Assembly (NCBI RefSeq): GCF_003071065.1
Contig: NZ_QCXX01000009.1
Span: 124,001 to 188,000 of the forward strand
DNA length: 64,000 nucleotides
DNA from: Sphingobacterium athyrii
Lineage (GTDB): Bacteria; Bacteroidota; Bacteroidia; Sphingobacteriales; Sphingobacteriaceae
Direction: 5' to 3'
Numbering within the stretch: the first letter of the stretch is position 1; each line of letters opens with the position of its first letter. A program made the position numbers and the translations under genes. This document shows positions 26,552-34,843 of this stretch, piece after piece. The notes under the pieces are model-generated. The model ran no database searches. It was given only the letters and a program-made list of their open reading frames with translations, and was not told where the DNA came from.

Positions 26552-27694
26552 ATGACTACAAAATTAAATAACCCTGTATGGGTCATGAGTTCTGCCTTTG
26601 ATAAATTGTCATTGCCAGAATTGATTCAGACAACAAAAAAAATTGGTGCCGGTGGAATTGACCTTTGTGTTTTTAGAAAGGACGGCACGCGTGAAGACCA
26701 TACAGCTACGCATTTGGACTATGAAGGATTTACACCAGCTAAAGCTAAAGAGATACTTGAGCTGTTTAATCAGGCGGATCTGAAACTCTCGCTCGGAGCC
26801 TTCGAAAATATGATTGGGGGAGATCCAGAACAACGGATCAAAAATCAGAACCATTTATTAAAACTGATTCGGATAGCACATTTGCTGGGAGGTGATGAAA
26901 ATAATGTTAAAGTCGGGACTTTCGTCGGTTATAATCATGAATTGGGAAACCAGCTGGATGGATTTCAAAAAAATCTGGAAGAATACAAACGTGTATTTGA
27001 GCCGATTGTTAATTATGCTGAAAGCCTTGGGGTAACAATACTCTATGAAAATTGTCCAATGGAGGGCTGGCGTTCTTCACGTTATAGCTCTACCTATAAT
27101 AACCTACCCGCTGTTTTAGCTGCCCGTAAATTGATGTATGCGATGGTGCCTAGTAAGGCGCATGGCGAAATTTATGATCCTTCCCATGATGTTTGGCAAA
27201 ACACAAACCCAATTGATGTTATTCGCAATACCGATATGAGTCGATTACAGCGTATACATGTGAAGACCACACGCAATTTACAGACGACCGCTCGCATAGA
27301 TTGGGGTGGGATGTATCCCATGCAACATGTGGATGCTGAACTAGCAAAGAAAGCAAATGTAAGCATTCCTGGGCATGACTGGGATAGGCATCATTACGAA
27401 GCAATGCTTCCGGGCTTTGGTGGCTCAGATAGTATGGACTGGCGAGGCTTTGTGGATCTACTCCGGGAACGCGACTTCAAAGGCCCTTTTGAAATAGAAA
27501 ATGAGGCAAAGAATTCAAAGGATACGGGTGATTTCTCCGCAACGGTACAAGGCTTTACGACTTGTCTTAATTTTTTAGCTCCTATGTTATGGGATTTGGA
27601 AGCGGAAGTTGGATACTCTTATAAAAAATCAGACCCGTTAAAAGATCTAAATGTAAAAGATATTCCAGTTGTTACAATGAATGATCTAATCTAA
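26552..27694 (+). CDS. Sugar phosphate isomerase/epimerase-like TIM-barrel protein
   Basis: A 380-residue cytoplasmic protein of the xylose isomerase-like TIM-barrel (AP endonuclease 2) superfamily. Barrel-type segments include ELIQTTKKIGAGGIDLCVFR, LKLSLGAFENMIGGD, GVTILYENCPMEGW and, near the end, GPFEIENEAKNSKDTGDF. Acidic and His residues that could bind a divalent metal are visible (YENCP, DPSHD, HVKTTRNL, IENE). There is no signal peptide. The substrate is unknown; family members act on inositols, keto sugars or sugar phosphates. It stands alone between two strong hairpins. Confidence 0.8.
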   Translation: MTTKLNNPVWVMSSAFDKLSLPELIQTTKKIGAGGIDLCVFRKDGTREDHTATHLDYEGFTPAKAKEILELFNQADLKLSLGAFENMIGGDPEQRIKNQNHLLKLIRIAHLLGGDENNVKVGTFVGYNHELGNQLDGFQKNLEEYKRVFEPIVNYAESLGVTILYENCPMEGWRSSRYSSTYNNLPAVLAARKLMYAMVPSKAHGEIYDPSHDVWQNTNPIDVIRNTDMSRLQRIHVKTTRNLQTTARIDWGGMYPMQHVDAELAKKANVSIPGHDWDRHHYEAMLPGFGGSDSMDWRGFVDLLRERDFKGPFEIENEAKNSKDTGDFSATVQGFTTCLNFLAPMLWDLEAEVGYSYKKSDPLKDLNVKDIPVVTMNDLI

Positions 27695-27699
27695 AAAAA

Positions 27700-27737
27700 A
27701 ATACACTCCAACAATGTTTTAATTGTTGGAGTGTATT
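27700..27737. terminator. Bidirectional terminator inside the 3' end of the response regulator gene
   Basis: A perfect 16-bp stem, AATACACTCCAACAAT with ATTGTTGGAGTGTATT, around GTTTTA. It follows the isomerase-like gene by a few bases and includes the last codons and the stop of the opposing response regulator gene, so coding and terminating functions share the same DNA. Confidence 0.8.
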
Positions 27738-28360
27738 CTGAAAAGCTCAATGAGTTCGGGAATGTTAGAAACATTTAATTTTTCAAATATCCTGCTTTTA
27801 TAGGTGCTTACAGTTGATGGACTTAGCTCAAGTAAGCCGGAAACTTCAATAATTCCTAAGCCCTTGATCAATTGTTTTGCAACATCCACCTCCCTGTTTG
27901 ACAGACGTACTAAAGGATTTAACTTTGTGAGTTCCGATTTGCTCTGCGTCAGTTTTTGGACATAGAGATCCTGAACGTTACTTGACATGTATTTGCCACG
28001 CTCCTGGATAGCCAGTATAGCGTGACTCAATTCTGCCATTGCAGTAGTTTTATTAAGATAACCTACAGCTCCTGCTTCAATATAACGCAACGCATACAAC
28101 GACTCATCATAGGATGAGAAAATTAAAATTTTAATAGCAGGCTGGATTTGCAGGATTTCTTCGACAACTCGAATATTATTTCCTCCGGGCATATTGATGT
28201 CCAGCAATAATAGGTCGAATTCTTCCAGTTTTAACTTTTCTACCACCTCATCGAAATTTTCGGCTTGGAATATTTCCGCCTTTTTTAGCGTTTCCTTGAT
28301 AATAACGGAAGCACCTAATCGTACAATGCCATGGTCGTCTGCAATAAGAATCTTCTTCAT
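27719..28360 (-). CDS. LuxR/NarL-family response regulator
   Basis: A 213-residue two-component response regulator. The receiver domain (about 1-125) has the acidic pair near the start (IADDHG), the phospho-acceptor Asp in LLLLDINMPGG near residue 55, the conserved Ser in ILIFSSYDE and Lys in GYLNKTTAM. The C-terminal LuxR-type helix-turn-helix spans about 145-205 (LSNREVDVAKQLIKGLGIIEVSGLLELSPSTV region). No histidine kinase is adjacent, so it is an orphan by position; its signal and targets are unknown. A -7 element lies about 95 bp upstream. Confidence 0.92.
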   Translation of the reverse strand: MKKILIADDHGIVRLGASVIIKETLKKAEIFQAENFDEVVEKLKLEEFDLLLLDINMPGGNNIRVVEEILQIQPAIKILIFSSYDESLYALRYIEAGAVGYLNKTTAMAELSHAILAIQERGKYMSSNVQDLYVQKLTQSKSELTKLNPLVRLSNREVDVAKQLIKGLGIIEVSGLLELSPSTVSTYKSRIFEKLNVSNIPELIELFRIHSNN

Positions 28361-28454
28361 AGATACTTTATCTTATTCTGGGCTTTAATTACCGTATGAA
28401 ATTTAAAGTACTATCAATATACAATATATCTTGATATTTTGCCCTAGTTAACGA

Positions 28455-28463
28455 GCAAATATA
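28455..28463 (-). promoter_or_regulatory. -7 promoter element for the response regulator gene
   Basis: The minus strand reads TATATTTGC, a full TAnnTTTGC match, 95 bp before the ATG. No clear TTG at -33. Confidence 0.45.
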
Positions 28464-28604
28464 GTAAATTAAGTTAATAAAAAACTTCAGCGTACCGTTT
28501 TAAGCAGTAATTTTAAAAATAGGACTTAAGTTAGAAAATGCAGGACAATAAATGAACTAGTATAAAAAATTAGTATATTTTAATTAGATTTATGTGACAA
28601 TTAC

Positions 28605-28612
28605 TAGTTTTG
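28605..28612 (+). promoter_or_regulatory. -7 promoter element for mscL
   Basis: TAGTTTTG matches TAnnTTTG and lies 31 bp before the mscL ATG in an otherwise very AT-rich gap. Confidence 0.5.
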
Positions 28613-28643
28613 GTAAAATTTTAAAAGATTAAATGGTTTAAAT

Positions 28644-29051
28644 ATGGGATTTTTAAAAGAATTTAAAGAGTTCGCAATGCGCGGGAGCGTTGTTGATTTG
28701 GCTGTCGGTGTTGTTATCGGTGGGGCATTTGGCAAAATTGTTACATCATTGGTTGACGATATTATCATGCCTCCCATAGGATATTTGACGGGCGGAGTCG
28801 ACTTTTCCTCGAAGAAAATTATACTTAAAGCTGCTGATGAAGCTGCGAAACAAGCCGAAGTTTCCCTTAACTACGGGAATTTTATCAATGTAGTGATCCA
28901 GTTTTTGATTGTAGCATTTTGTATATTCTGTGTTATTAAAGGTTTAAATTCTTTGAAACGTAAAGAGGAAGCTGCTCCGGCGGCACCGGCGGCACCGACA
29001 AAAGAAGAAACATTATTGACCGAGATTAGAGATATTCTGAAAACGAAATAA
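28644..29051 (+). CDS. mscL: Large-conductance mechanosensitive channel MscL
   Basis: An inner-membrane pentameric channel that opens on hypo-osmotic shock. It is 135 residues, the usual size. The N-terminal helix and first transmembrane segment read FLKEFKEFAMRGSVVDLAVG and continue into VVIGGAFGKIVTSLVDDIIMPPIG, the family signature. The second membrane helix is FINVVIQFLIVAFCIFCVI, and the C-terminal cytoplasmic helix follows an Ala/Pro repeat (AAPAAPAAPTKEE). It is a single-gene unit with its own promoter and terminator. Confidence 0.97.
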   Translation: MGFLKEFKEFAMRGSVVDLAVGVVIGGAFGKIVTSLVDDIIMPPIGYLTGGVDFSSKKIILKAADEAAKQAEVSLNYGNFINVVIQFLIVAFCIFCVIKGLNSLKRKEEAAPAAPAAPTKEETLLTEIRDILKTK

Positions 29052-29072
29052 GTCAAATTCTTATTTGATGTG

Positions 29073-29111
29073 AAATAAAACAGAGCAGGCTTATTGCTCT
29101 GTTTTTTATTT
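29073..29111 (+). terminator. Terminator of mscL
   Basis: AAAACAGAGCA pairs with TGCTCTGTTTT, followed by TTATTTT. It lies 22 bp after the mscL stop. Confidence 0.85.
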
Positions 29112-29199
29112 TGAGGAATTTCTAAAATGGTTTTTTTAGGCTGTCAATGAATTAATTAGCATAGGCTTCTGACTTAAAGTCTAAATGTTCTCAATATTG

Positions 29200-29232
29200 T
29201 TTGTTTTTGTCTAAAATAAACTTTACTTTTGC
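29200..29232 (+). promoter_or_regulatory. Promoter of the rpmH operon
   Basis: TTTG at 29200-29203 (-33) and TACTTTTGC at 29224-29232 (-7) are 20 nt apart, matching the Bacteroidota housekeeping promoter. Transcription would start near 29240, leaving a leader of about 50 nt before rpmH. Confidence 0.75.
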
Positions 29233-29290
29233 ATTCCTCTTGGGGAGTTTTGTATTAATTGAAGTAAGAACAAATTAGCATAATAGCGTC

Positions 29291-29449
29291 ATGAAAAGAA
29301 CATTTCAGCCATCGCAAAGAAAAAGAAGAAACAAACACGGTTTTAGAGAGCGCATGAGCTCTGCAAACGGTAGAAGAGTATTAGCTTCACGTAGAGCTAA
29401 AGGTAGAAAACGTCTTACAGTGTCTGACGAATACCGTCACAAAGGTTAA
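29291..29449 (+). CDS. rpmH: 50S ribosomal protein L34
   Basis: A 52-residue, highly basic ribosomal protein. The sequence starts MKRTFQPSQRKRRNKHGFRE and continues RMSSANGRRVLASRRAKGRK, the invariant L34 pattern. The C-terminus (LTVSDEYRHKG) is longer than in E. coli, as in other Bacteroidota. It is followed 60 bp later by rnpA, the almost universal neighbour. dnaA is not upstream here, so the classical oriC arrangement is not kept. Confidence 0.97.
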   Translation: MKRTFQPSQRKRRNKHGFRERMSSANGRRVLASRRAKGRKRLTVSDEYRHKG

Positions 29450-29509
29450 TCTTTGACAAAGATCGGTGGCCGCTTATAAGAGCTTTTTCTGATAAGATTA
29501 AGTCATCGT

Positions 29510-29926
29510 ATGAGAAATACATTTACAAAAGAGGAACGGTTATGTGCGAAGAAGCGTATTGATACGCTTTTTAAAAGCGGTTCTTCTTTTGTTTTGTACC
29601 CTTTTAGAATTGTTTTTGTTCTTGAAAAAAACAACGAGATTGATATTTTCCCCCCCTGTCAGTCTATTATATCCGTTTCCAAACGTCGGTTCAAAAAAGC
29701 AGTTGATCGCAATACAATTAAACGTATGATGCGTGAAAGCTATCGTCTTCATAAATCCAATGATTTGATTCCTTTTTTGTTGAAACATAATGTAACTTTG
29801 TATTTAGCTATTCAATATGTGGGGAAACAGATCTTAGCATATGATGTGTTTCATACCGCGATGGATAAAATGCTAAAAAAATTACAGGATGAATGTGCCG
29901 ATGCTTATTTGGAAAAAGGGAATTAA
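29510..29926 (+). CDS. rnpA: Ribonuclease P protein component
   Basis: A 138-residue basic protein that binds the RNase P RNA and helps 5' maturation of tRNAs. The N-terminus FTKEERLCAKKRIDTLFKSG and the RNR signature (KKAVDRNTIKRMMRESYR) identify it. It overlaps the following yidD gene by 26-38 bp in another frame, and lies between rpmH and yidD as in most bacteria. Confidence 0.95.
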   Translation: MRNTFTKEERLCAKKRIDTLFKSGSSFVLYPFRIVFVLEKNNEIDIFPPCQSIISVSKRRFKKAVDRNTIKRMMRESYRLHKSNDLIPFLLKHNVTLYLAIQYVGKQILAYDVFHTAMDKMLKKLQDECADAYLEKGN

Positions 29927-30143
29927 ACCTTTCTTTAGTTTTATTTTCTTAGCTATTATTCGTTTCTATCAACTATTTATTTCGCCCTTCCTGGGCGCCA
30001 ATTGCAGATATACACCAACTTGTTCGCAATATGGTAAGGAAGCTATTTTAAAATATGGACCATTTAAGGGCGGCTGGATGGCTTTGAAGCGAATAGCGCG
30101 TTGTAATCCATGGGGTGGCCATGGCCATGACCCCGTACCTTGA
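29889..30143 (+). CDS. yidD: Membrane protein insertion efficiency factor YidD
   Basis: An 84-residue small membrane-associated protein thought to assist YidC-mediated insertion. After a hydrophobic amphipathic helix (FFSFIFLAIIRFYQLFISPF) come the signature cysteines: ANCRYTPTCSQYGKEAI and RIARCNPWGGHGHDPVP. The start may be ATG 29889 or ATG 29901; both lie inside rnpA. yidC, often the next gene, is not here; tsaB follows instead. Confidence 0.95.
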   Translation: MNVPMLIWKKGIKPFFSFIFLAIIRFYQLFISPFLGANCRYTPTCSQYGKEAILKYGPFKGGWMALKRIARCNPWGGHGHDPVP

Positions 30144-30156
30144 TTTCAATAAAACA

Positions 30157-30858
30157 ATGAATAATTTAATTTTACAAATTGATACCTCGACCACTGTATG
30201 CTCGGTTGCTCTCAGTGAGAATGGACAGACTATAGCTGTGATTGATCTGGACGAACCGAACGCGCATGCTGCGAAATTGACTGTTTTGATTGAACAGATT
30301 TTGCATAAAACAGAACGTTCTATGCAAGAACTTAAAGCAATAGCGGTTAGTATGGGCCCCGGATCCTATACAGGACTTCGTATTGGGGTGTCTACAGCAA
30401 AAGGTCTTTGTTATGGCTTGGATATACCGCTGATTGCAATTAATACATTAGAAGCATTATTTTTAGGCTACAAGGAACAGTTTGGACTGCAGGAAGGGGA
30501 AGCCTTTATTCCCATGTTGGACGCACGTCGAATGGAGGTGTATTCTGCAGTTTATAACCATCAGTGTAAACTGGTGAAACCTACTTCAGCAGAAATTATA
30601 GATGCCAACTATTACGACGAACTGTTGAGTTCTTATAGACGCGTCCATCTCTTTGGCTCAGGGGCCGATAAATTTGATGAATTGTTTGCAACAAATGATC
30701 GTGTGCATGTACAACTGGAATTTAAAGGTTCTGCTGCATTTTTGTCTAAATTGGCATTTGATAAGTTTCAAAATAAAGAGTTTGAGGACGTTGCCTATTT
30801 TGAGCCTTTCTATCTGAAAGACTTTGTGGTTATGACGAAGAAAAAGGTTGGCTCATAA
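30157..30858 (+). CDS. tsaB: tRNA threonylcarbamoyladenosine biosynthesis protein TsaB
   Basis: The non-catalytic partner of TsaD in t6A synthesis. It is 233 residues from ATG 30157; the frame continues upstream into yidD but homology starts at MNNLILQIDTSTTVCSVALS. Further family motifs are the NAHAAKLTVLIEQIL region, VSMGPGSYTGLRIGVSTAKG and FIPMLDARRMEVYSA. The gene sits 13 bp after yidD and is probably in the rpmH-rnpA-yidD transcript. Its last bases overlap the end of convergent corA and form part of the terminator there. Confidence 0.96.
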   Translation: MNNLILQIDTSTTVCSVALSENGQTIAVIDLDEPNAHAAKLTVLIEQILHKTERSMQELKAIAVSMGPGSYTGLRIGVSTAKGLCYGLDIPLIAINTLEALFLGYKEQFGLQEGEAFIPMLDARRMEVYSAVYNHQCKLVKPTSAEIIDANYYDELLSSYRRVHLFGSGADKFDELFATNDRVHVQLEFKGSAAFLSKLAFDKFQNKEFEDVAYFEPFYLKDFVVMTKKKVGS

Positions 30859-30868
30859 CCAACCTTTT
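30841..30868. terminator. Bidirectional terminator spanning the tsaB and corA stop codons
   Basis: AAAAGGTTGG pairs with CCAACCTTTT around CTCATAA. The loop holds both stop codons, which overlap by 6 bp. T runs follow on both strands. Confidence 0.85.
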
Positions 30869-31758
30869 CTTTTGAACCAAAGATAGATGGCTAGTGAAAT
30901 TGCAATCATGATCGCAATCGCTATAGGATAGCCATAATACCACTCAAGCTCAGGCATATTTTTAAAATTCATCCCATATACTCCAGCCACAAACGTAATT
31001 GGCATAAAGAAAACAGAGAAAATAGTCAAAATACGCATGATTTCGTTGGTATGGTTCGAGGATATGTTAAAGAACACGTTTAATAATTGTGCTACGTTTT
31101 CAGATAAGTTTTCATATAGCGTGGATGTACGTATTTGAAGGTCTTTTAAATCCCGCGTGTAAACATCTTTCTTCGAAGAAGAATGGAAATGTTCAATAAC
31201 CTCTTTGTAAAGAAAAATAACCTTTCTGGCGACATCTATCTGTCGCTTGATAAAATATAGGTTTTTCAGAACAGGCTGCTGTTTCATACGTTTCAGAAAG
31301 ATCAGTTCTTCGTAAGAATCAATGCGTGTGGATAATTGTTCCAATGTCTTGCTAAAAGTGAACACCGCAGCTGTCGTAATAAATACAGAAAGTTTTCGGC
31401 TATTTTTTGTCTTTACGCTCGTAAATTCAATGTTTTTGAGTTTCTCCAGAAATTCGATGCGGCGCTTATGGACGGTGATCACAAAATCACTTCCATAAAA
31501 AATGGTTAAACGATCCGTTACTTCTCCTATACTATCCGAATTCTCTTTAAAATTGTCGGACATGACCCGGAGAATAATAAAGGTGTAATTTTCAAATTCC
31601 TCTATTTTAGGAAGATGTTCCGGTTCTTTAGAATCTTTAATGGAGGCTTCATTTAGATTATATCTTTCCTTGATGAATGTAAAGTCTTCCGAGGTAGGTT
31701 CAAAGATATCAATCCATTCGTAGTTTGCGATTTCCTTTTCAACAATCGTTTTGATCAT
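30853..31758 (-). CDS. corA: CorA-family magnesium/divalent cation transporter
   Basis: An inner-membrane pentameric Mg2+ channel of 301 residues from ATG 31758 (upstream codons in frame are non-homologous). A large cytoplasmic alpha/beta domain (about 1-235) with long helices is followed by two C-terminal membrane helices and the selectivity motif YGMNF (VAGVYGMNFKNMPE). The last residues are basic (WFKRKGWL). It is convergent with tsaB. Confidence 0.94.
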   Translation of the reverse strand: MIKTIVEKEIANYEWIDIFEPTSEDFTFIKERYNLNEASIKDSKEPEHLPKIEEFENYTFIILRVMSDNFKENSDSIGEVTDRLTIFYGSDFVITVHKRRIEFLEKLKNIEFTSVKTKNSRKLSVFITTAAVFTFSKTLEQLSTRIDSYEELIFLKRMKQQPVLKNLYFIKRQIDVARKVIFLYKEVIEHFHSSSKKDVYTRDLKDLQIRTSTLYENLSENVAQLLNVFFNISSNHTNEIMRILTIFSVFFMPITFVAGVYGMNFKNMPELEWYYGYPIAIAIMIAISLAIYLWFKRKGWL

Positions 31759-31870
31759 AAATCTAATTTTACAATACAAGATACTAAACAATTTTGTTAG
31801 CTGCCAATAGCTATAGCAAGGTAAATATCATTCTTATTGTTTAGTAATTGGCTCAGGAAGGCCTATAACT

Positions 31871-31905
31871 AAAAAAGCCATCAAATGCTATGATGGCTTT
31901 CCTTA
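31871..31905 (-). terminator. Terminator of the OmpH-like gene
   Basis: On the minus strand AAAGCCATCA pairs with TGATGGCTTT, followed by a T run; it starts 17 bp after the stop of the OmpH-like gene. Confidence 0.8.
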
Positions 31906-31921
31906 AATTATTATGGCCTTC

Positions 31922-32539
31922 TTATTTGTTAGAGGACTTATATTCTTCGTTTAACTGTTTGATAACTTCGTTGGTAATTTCCAATGAAGGATCAGCATAC
32001 AATACAGTAGGATTCGATTTTGAATAGGTCAACACCAGTTTATAGCCGTTATCTGATGCATGTTTTTTCAAAAACTCAGTGATTTTATTGTACACATTGT
32101 TGAACTCCTCTGATTCATCTTTAGCTAGAGATGAAGAGGCAGTTTGATCTAATCGTGCTAGTTCATCTTGTTTGCGGGCCAATTTCTGTTCGGTAGCTTG
32201 TCTGTCTGCTGCGGACATTGTAGCTGCATTCTTTTGGTAGTCAGCAACCTCACGTTGAAATGCTGCACTTTTAGCTTGAAGATCAGCCTGTGCTTTTTTT
32301 ACTTTGTTTTCAAGTTTTGACTTGATGTCTTTAAAGTATTGATATTTTTCAGAAAGCGAGTCTGAATTCAGATAGACAATTTTATCCTTGTTATTACCTT
32401 GACTCTCTTTGCTTATGGCGCTTGAATCATTTTTTGAAGGCTCGCTTTGCGTTTTAGCACCCTGGTTACATGATACGATTGTTCCAGCCAATAAAAGACC
32501 AAAGGAAACTTTCGATACAATTGAAAATATAGTGTTCAT
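31922..32539 (-). CDS. OmpH/Skp-family periplasmic chaperone-like lipoprotein
   Basis: A 205-residue exported protein. The signal ends in a lipobox (GLLLAGTIVSC), so it is probably a lipoprotein, unlike soluble E. coli Skp. After a Ser/Asn/Lys linker, IVYLNSDSLSEKYQYFKDIKSKLENKVKKAQADLQ opens the long coiled-coil tentacle (about 60-150), and the C-terminal beta part (YKLVLTYSKSNPTVLYADPSLEITNEVIKQLN) is typical of OmpH. Skp proteins escort unfolded outer-membrane proteins; here the role is inferred from the fold. It is divergent from gyrB. Confidence 0.88.
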   Translation of the reverse strand: MNTIFSIVSKVSFGLLLAGTIVSCNQGAKTQSEPSKNDSSAISKESQGNNKDKIVYLNSDSLSEKYQYFKDIKSKLENKVKKAQADLQAKSAAFQREVADYQKNAATMSAADRQATEQKLARKQDELARLDQTASSSLAKDESEEFNNVYNKITEFLKKHASDNGYKLVLTYSKSNPTVLYADPSLEITNEVIKQLNEEYKSSNK

Positions 32540-32675
32540 TTTTTTATTATTTGCAAATTAATACTGAAACAAACCTAACATAAAAAAATCGAAATTTTAA
32601 TTTTTAATCCTAAAAAAGTAAAATTATCGACCATTTGAATGTTTCAGATTATCGGCTTAATACTTCACCGCAGAC

Positions 32676-32706
32676 TTGATAAATCGGCCAAAATTTCGTA
32701 TTTTTG
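32676..32706 (+). promoter_or_regulatory. Promoter of gyrB
   Basis: TTG at 32676-32678 and TATTTTTG at 32699-32706 are 20 nt apart and fit the Bacteroidota consensus. The gyrB ATG at 32731 follows by 24 bp, so the leader is very short. Confidence 0.75.
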
Positions 32707-32730
32707 AATATTACATTTAACAGTTTTTCA

Positions 32731-34689
32731 ATGAGCGAAGAAAAGAAAAATGCATCCACCTACTCGGCCGATAATATTCAGGTATTAGAGGGTTTAGAGG
32801 CGGTTCGTAAGCGTCCATCCATGTATATTGGTGATACCGGTGTAAAAGGATTACACCACTTGGTATACGAGGTTGTAGACAATTCAATCGACGAAGCTGT
32901 AGCAGGGTACTGTACAGATATCTTTGTTACCATCCATAAAGACAATTCAATTTCTGTTCGGGATAACGGTCGTGGTATCCCTACTGGAATCAACAAAAAA
33001 GAGAATAAATCAGCGTTGGAGCTCGTGATGACGGTATTACATGCTGGAGGTAAGTTTGACAAAGATACCTACAAGGTCTCTGGTGGTCTACATGGTGTGG
33101 GGGTATCTTGTGTGAACGCATTGTCAACACTTTTGAAAGCTGAGGTACACCGCGATGGAAAAATATACCAACAGGAGTATCAAATCGGTAAGCCTTTATA
33201 CGATGTTAAAGAAGTTGGGGTTTCGGATAAGACGGGTACAATTGTAACATTCCATCCGGATGCAACAATATTTACACAAACCACGGTATATAATTACGAT
33301 ACCTTGGCCAATCGCCTTCGCGAGCTCGCATTCCTAAACAAAGGCGTTAGCTTAACGTTAGAGGATGAGCGTGAAACGAATGAAGACGGTTCAGAAAAGA
33401 AAGAAACTTTTCATTCTGAAGGCGGCCTGAAGGAATTTGTTAAATTCTTGGATGGTACACGTCAGGCATTGATTCCTGAACCTATCTATGTCGAAGGAAT
33501 TAAACAAGGTATTCCTGTAGAGCTGGCATTACAATATAACGATACCTATTCTGAGAACGTACATTCTTATGTGAATAATATCAATACGATCGAAGGAGGT
33601 TCACACGTAGCAGGTTTTCGTAGAGGTTTGACACGTACCTTAAAAGCGTATGCGGATAAGTCAGGTTTACTTAAAAACTTGAAAGTCGAAATTACAGGTG
33701 ATGATTTCCGTGAAGGTTTGACAGCTGTAATTTCTGTTAAAGTTGCCGAACCTCAATTTGAAGGACAGACGAAAACTAAATTAGGGAACTCCGAGGTAAT
33801 GGGGGCCGTAGATGTGGCTGTTGGCGAAATTCTAGGTGTTTATTTGGAAGAAAATCCACGTGAAGCCAAAGCGATTGTTCAAAAAGTCGTCATTGCAGCT
33901 CAAGCGCGTGCAGCAGCACGTAAAGCACGTGACTTAGTACAACGCAAAACGGTTATGGGCGGCTCTGGACTTCCCGGAAAATTAGCGGATTGTCAAGATA
34001 ATGACCCAACAAAATGTGAAATTTACTTTGTCGAGGGGGATTCCGCGGGTGGTACAGCCAAATCTGGACGCGATCGTAAACATCAGGCCATTATGCCGCT
34101 ACGGGGTAAGATCCTGAATGTGGAAAAAGCAATGGAACATAAGATCTATGAGAACGAAGAAATCAAAAATATGTTTACCGCTTTGGGAGTAAGTGTGGGC
34201 ACAGCTGAAGATGCAAAAGCGTTGAATCTGGAGAAATTGCGTTACCACCGTATCATTATCATGACCGATGCCGATGTGGATGGTTCCCACATTACAACTT
34301 TGATTCTGACATTCTATTTTAGATATATGAAAGAATTGATCGAAAGAGGATATGTATACATTGCGACTCCGCCTTTGTATCTTGTGAAGAAAGGTAAAGA
34401 ACATGAATATGCCTGGAATGAAGACCAACGTATCAACGCCATACAACGCTTGAAAGGAACAGGTAAAGAGGATAGTGTACATGTACAGCGCTATAAAGGT
34501 CTTGGTGAGATGAATGCAGAGCAACTTTGGGATACGACAATGAATCCTGATACGCGTACTTTACGTCAAGTAACAATTGAAAATGCAGCTGAATGTGACC
34601 GTATTTTCTCGATGTTAATGGGGGATGAAGTAGCACCTCGCCGTGAGTTTATCGAAAAAAATGCACGTTACGCAAAAATTGATATCTAA
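32731..34689 (+). CDS. gyrB: DNA gyrase subunit B
   Basis: The ATPase subunit of the type II topoisomerase that introduces negative supercoils. It is 652 residues from ATG 32731; an in-frame TTG at 32704 overlaps the promoter. The GHKL ATPase domain shows EVVDNSIDEAVAGY, DNGRGIPTG and GGLHGVGVSCVNALS; the TOPRIM domain shows VEGDSAGGTAKSGRDR and MTDADVDGSHI; the C-terminal RYKGLGEMNAEQLWDTTMNP is diagnostic. Length and sequence favour GyrB over ParE. It is a single-gene unit with a clear terminator. Confidence 0.96.
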   Translation: MSEEKKNASTYSADNIQVLEGLEAVRKRPSMYIGDTGVKGLHHLVYEVVDNSIDEAVAGYCTDIFVTIHKDNSISVRDNGRGIPTGINKKENKSALELVMTVLHAGGKFDKDTYKVSGGLHGVGVSCVNALSTLLKAEVHRDGKIYQQEYQIGKPLYDVKEVGVSDKTGTIVTFHPDATIFTQTTVYNYDTLANRLRELAFLNKGVSLTLEDERETNEDGSEKKETFHSEGGLKEFVKFLDGTRQALIPEPIYVEGIKQGIPVELALQYNDTYSENVHSYVNNINTIEGGSHVAGFRRGLTRTLKAYADKSGLLKNLKVEITGDDFREGLTAVISVKVAEPQFEGQTKTKLGNSEVMGAVDVAVGEILGVYLEENPREAKAIVQKVVIAAQARAAARKARDLVQRKTVMGGSGLPGKLADCQDNDPTKCEIYFVEGDSAGGTAKSGRDRKHQAIMPLRGKILNVEKAMEHKIYENEEIKNMFTALGVSVGTAEDAKALNLEKLRYHRIIIMTDADVDGSHITTLILTFYFRYMKELIERGYVYIATPPLYLVKKGKEHEYAWNEDQRINAIQRLKGTGKEDSVHVQRYKGLGEMNAEQLWDTTMNPDTRTLRQVTIENAAECDRIFSMLMGDEVAPRREFIEKNARYAKIDI

Positions 34690-34711
34690 TACCAATTTTA
34701 TAAAAAAATAA

Positions 34712-34746
34712 GAGGTCTGATGAAATTTTCATCAGGCCTTTTTTTA
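34712..34746 (+). terminator. Terminator of gyrB
   Basis: GGTCTGATGAAA pairs with TTTCATCAGGCC (one wobble pair), followed by a run of seven or more T. Confidence 0.88.
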
Positions 34747-34843
34747 TTTCAATTTATTTTATAACTTCATACTGATGAATCATTTATCTGCCGGGGTAAA
34801 TGTTTATCAGCCAACAGATAGCCAATATTAAATAAAACCTATT

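Noticed and set aside
28981..29000. Short tandem repeat in mscL (ggcaccggc units)
   Set aside because: It encodes the AlaProAla linker before the cytoplasmic helix of MscL, a usual low-complexity hinge.
29200..32731. oriC region because rpmH, rnpA and gyrB are close
   Set aside because: dnaA, dnaN and recF are absent, yidC is absent, and gyrB has its own promoter and terminator. Gene order here is not that of a classical origin.
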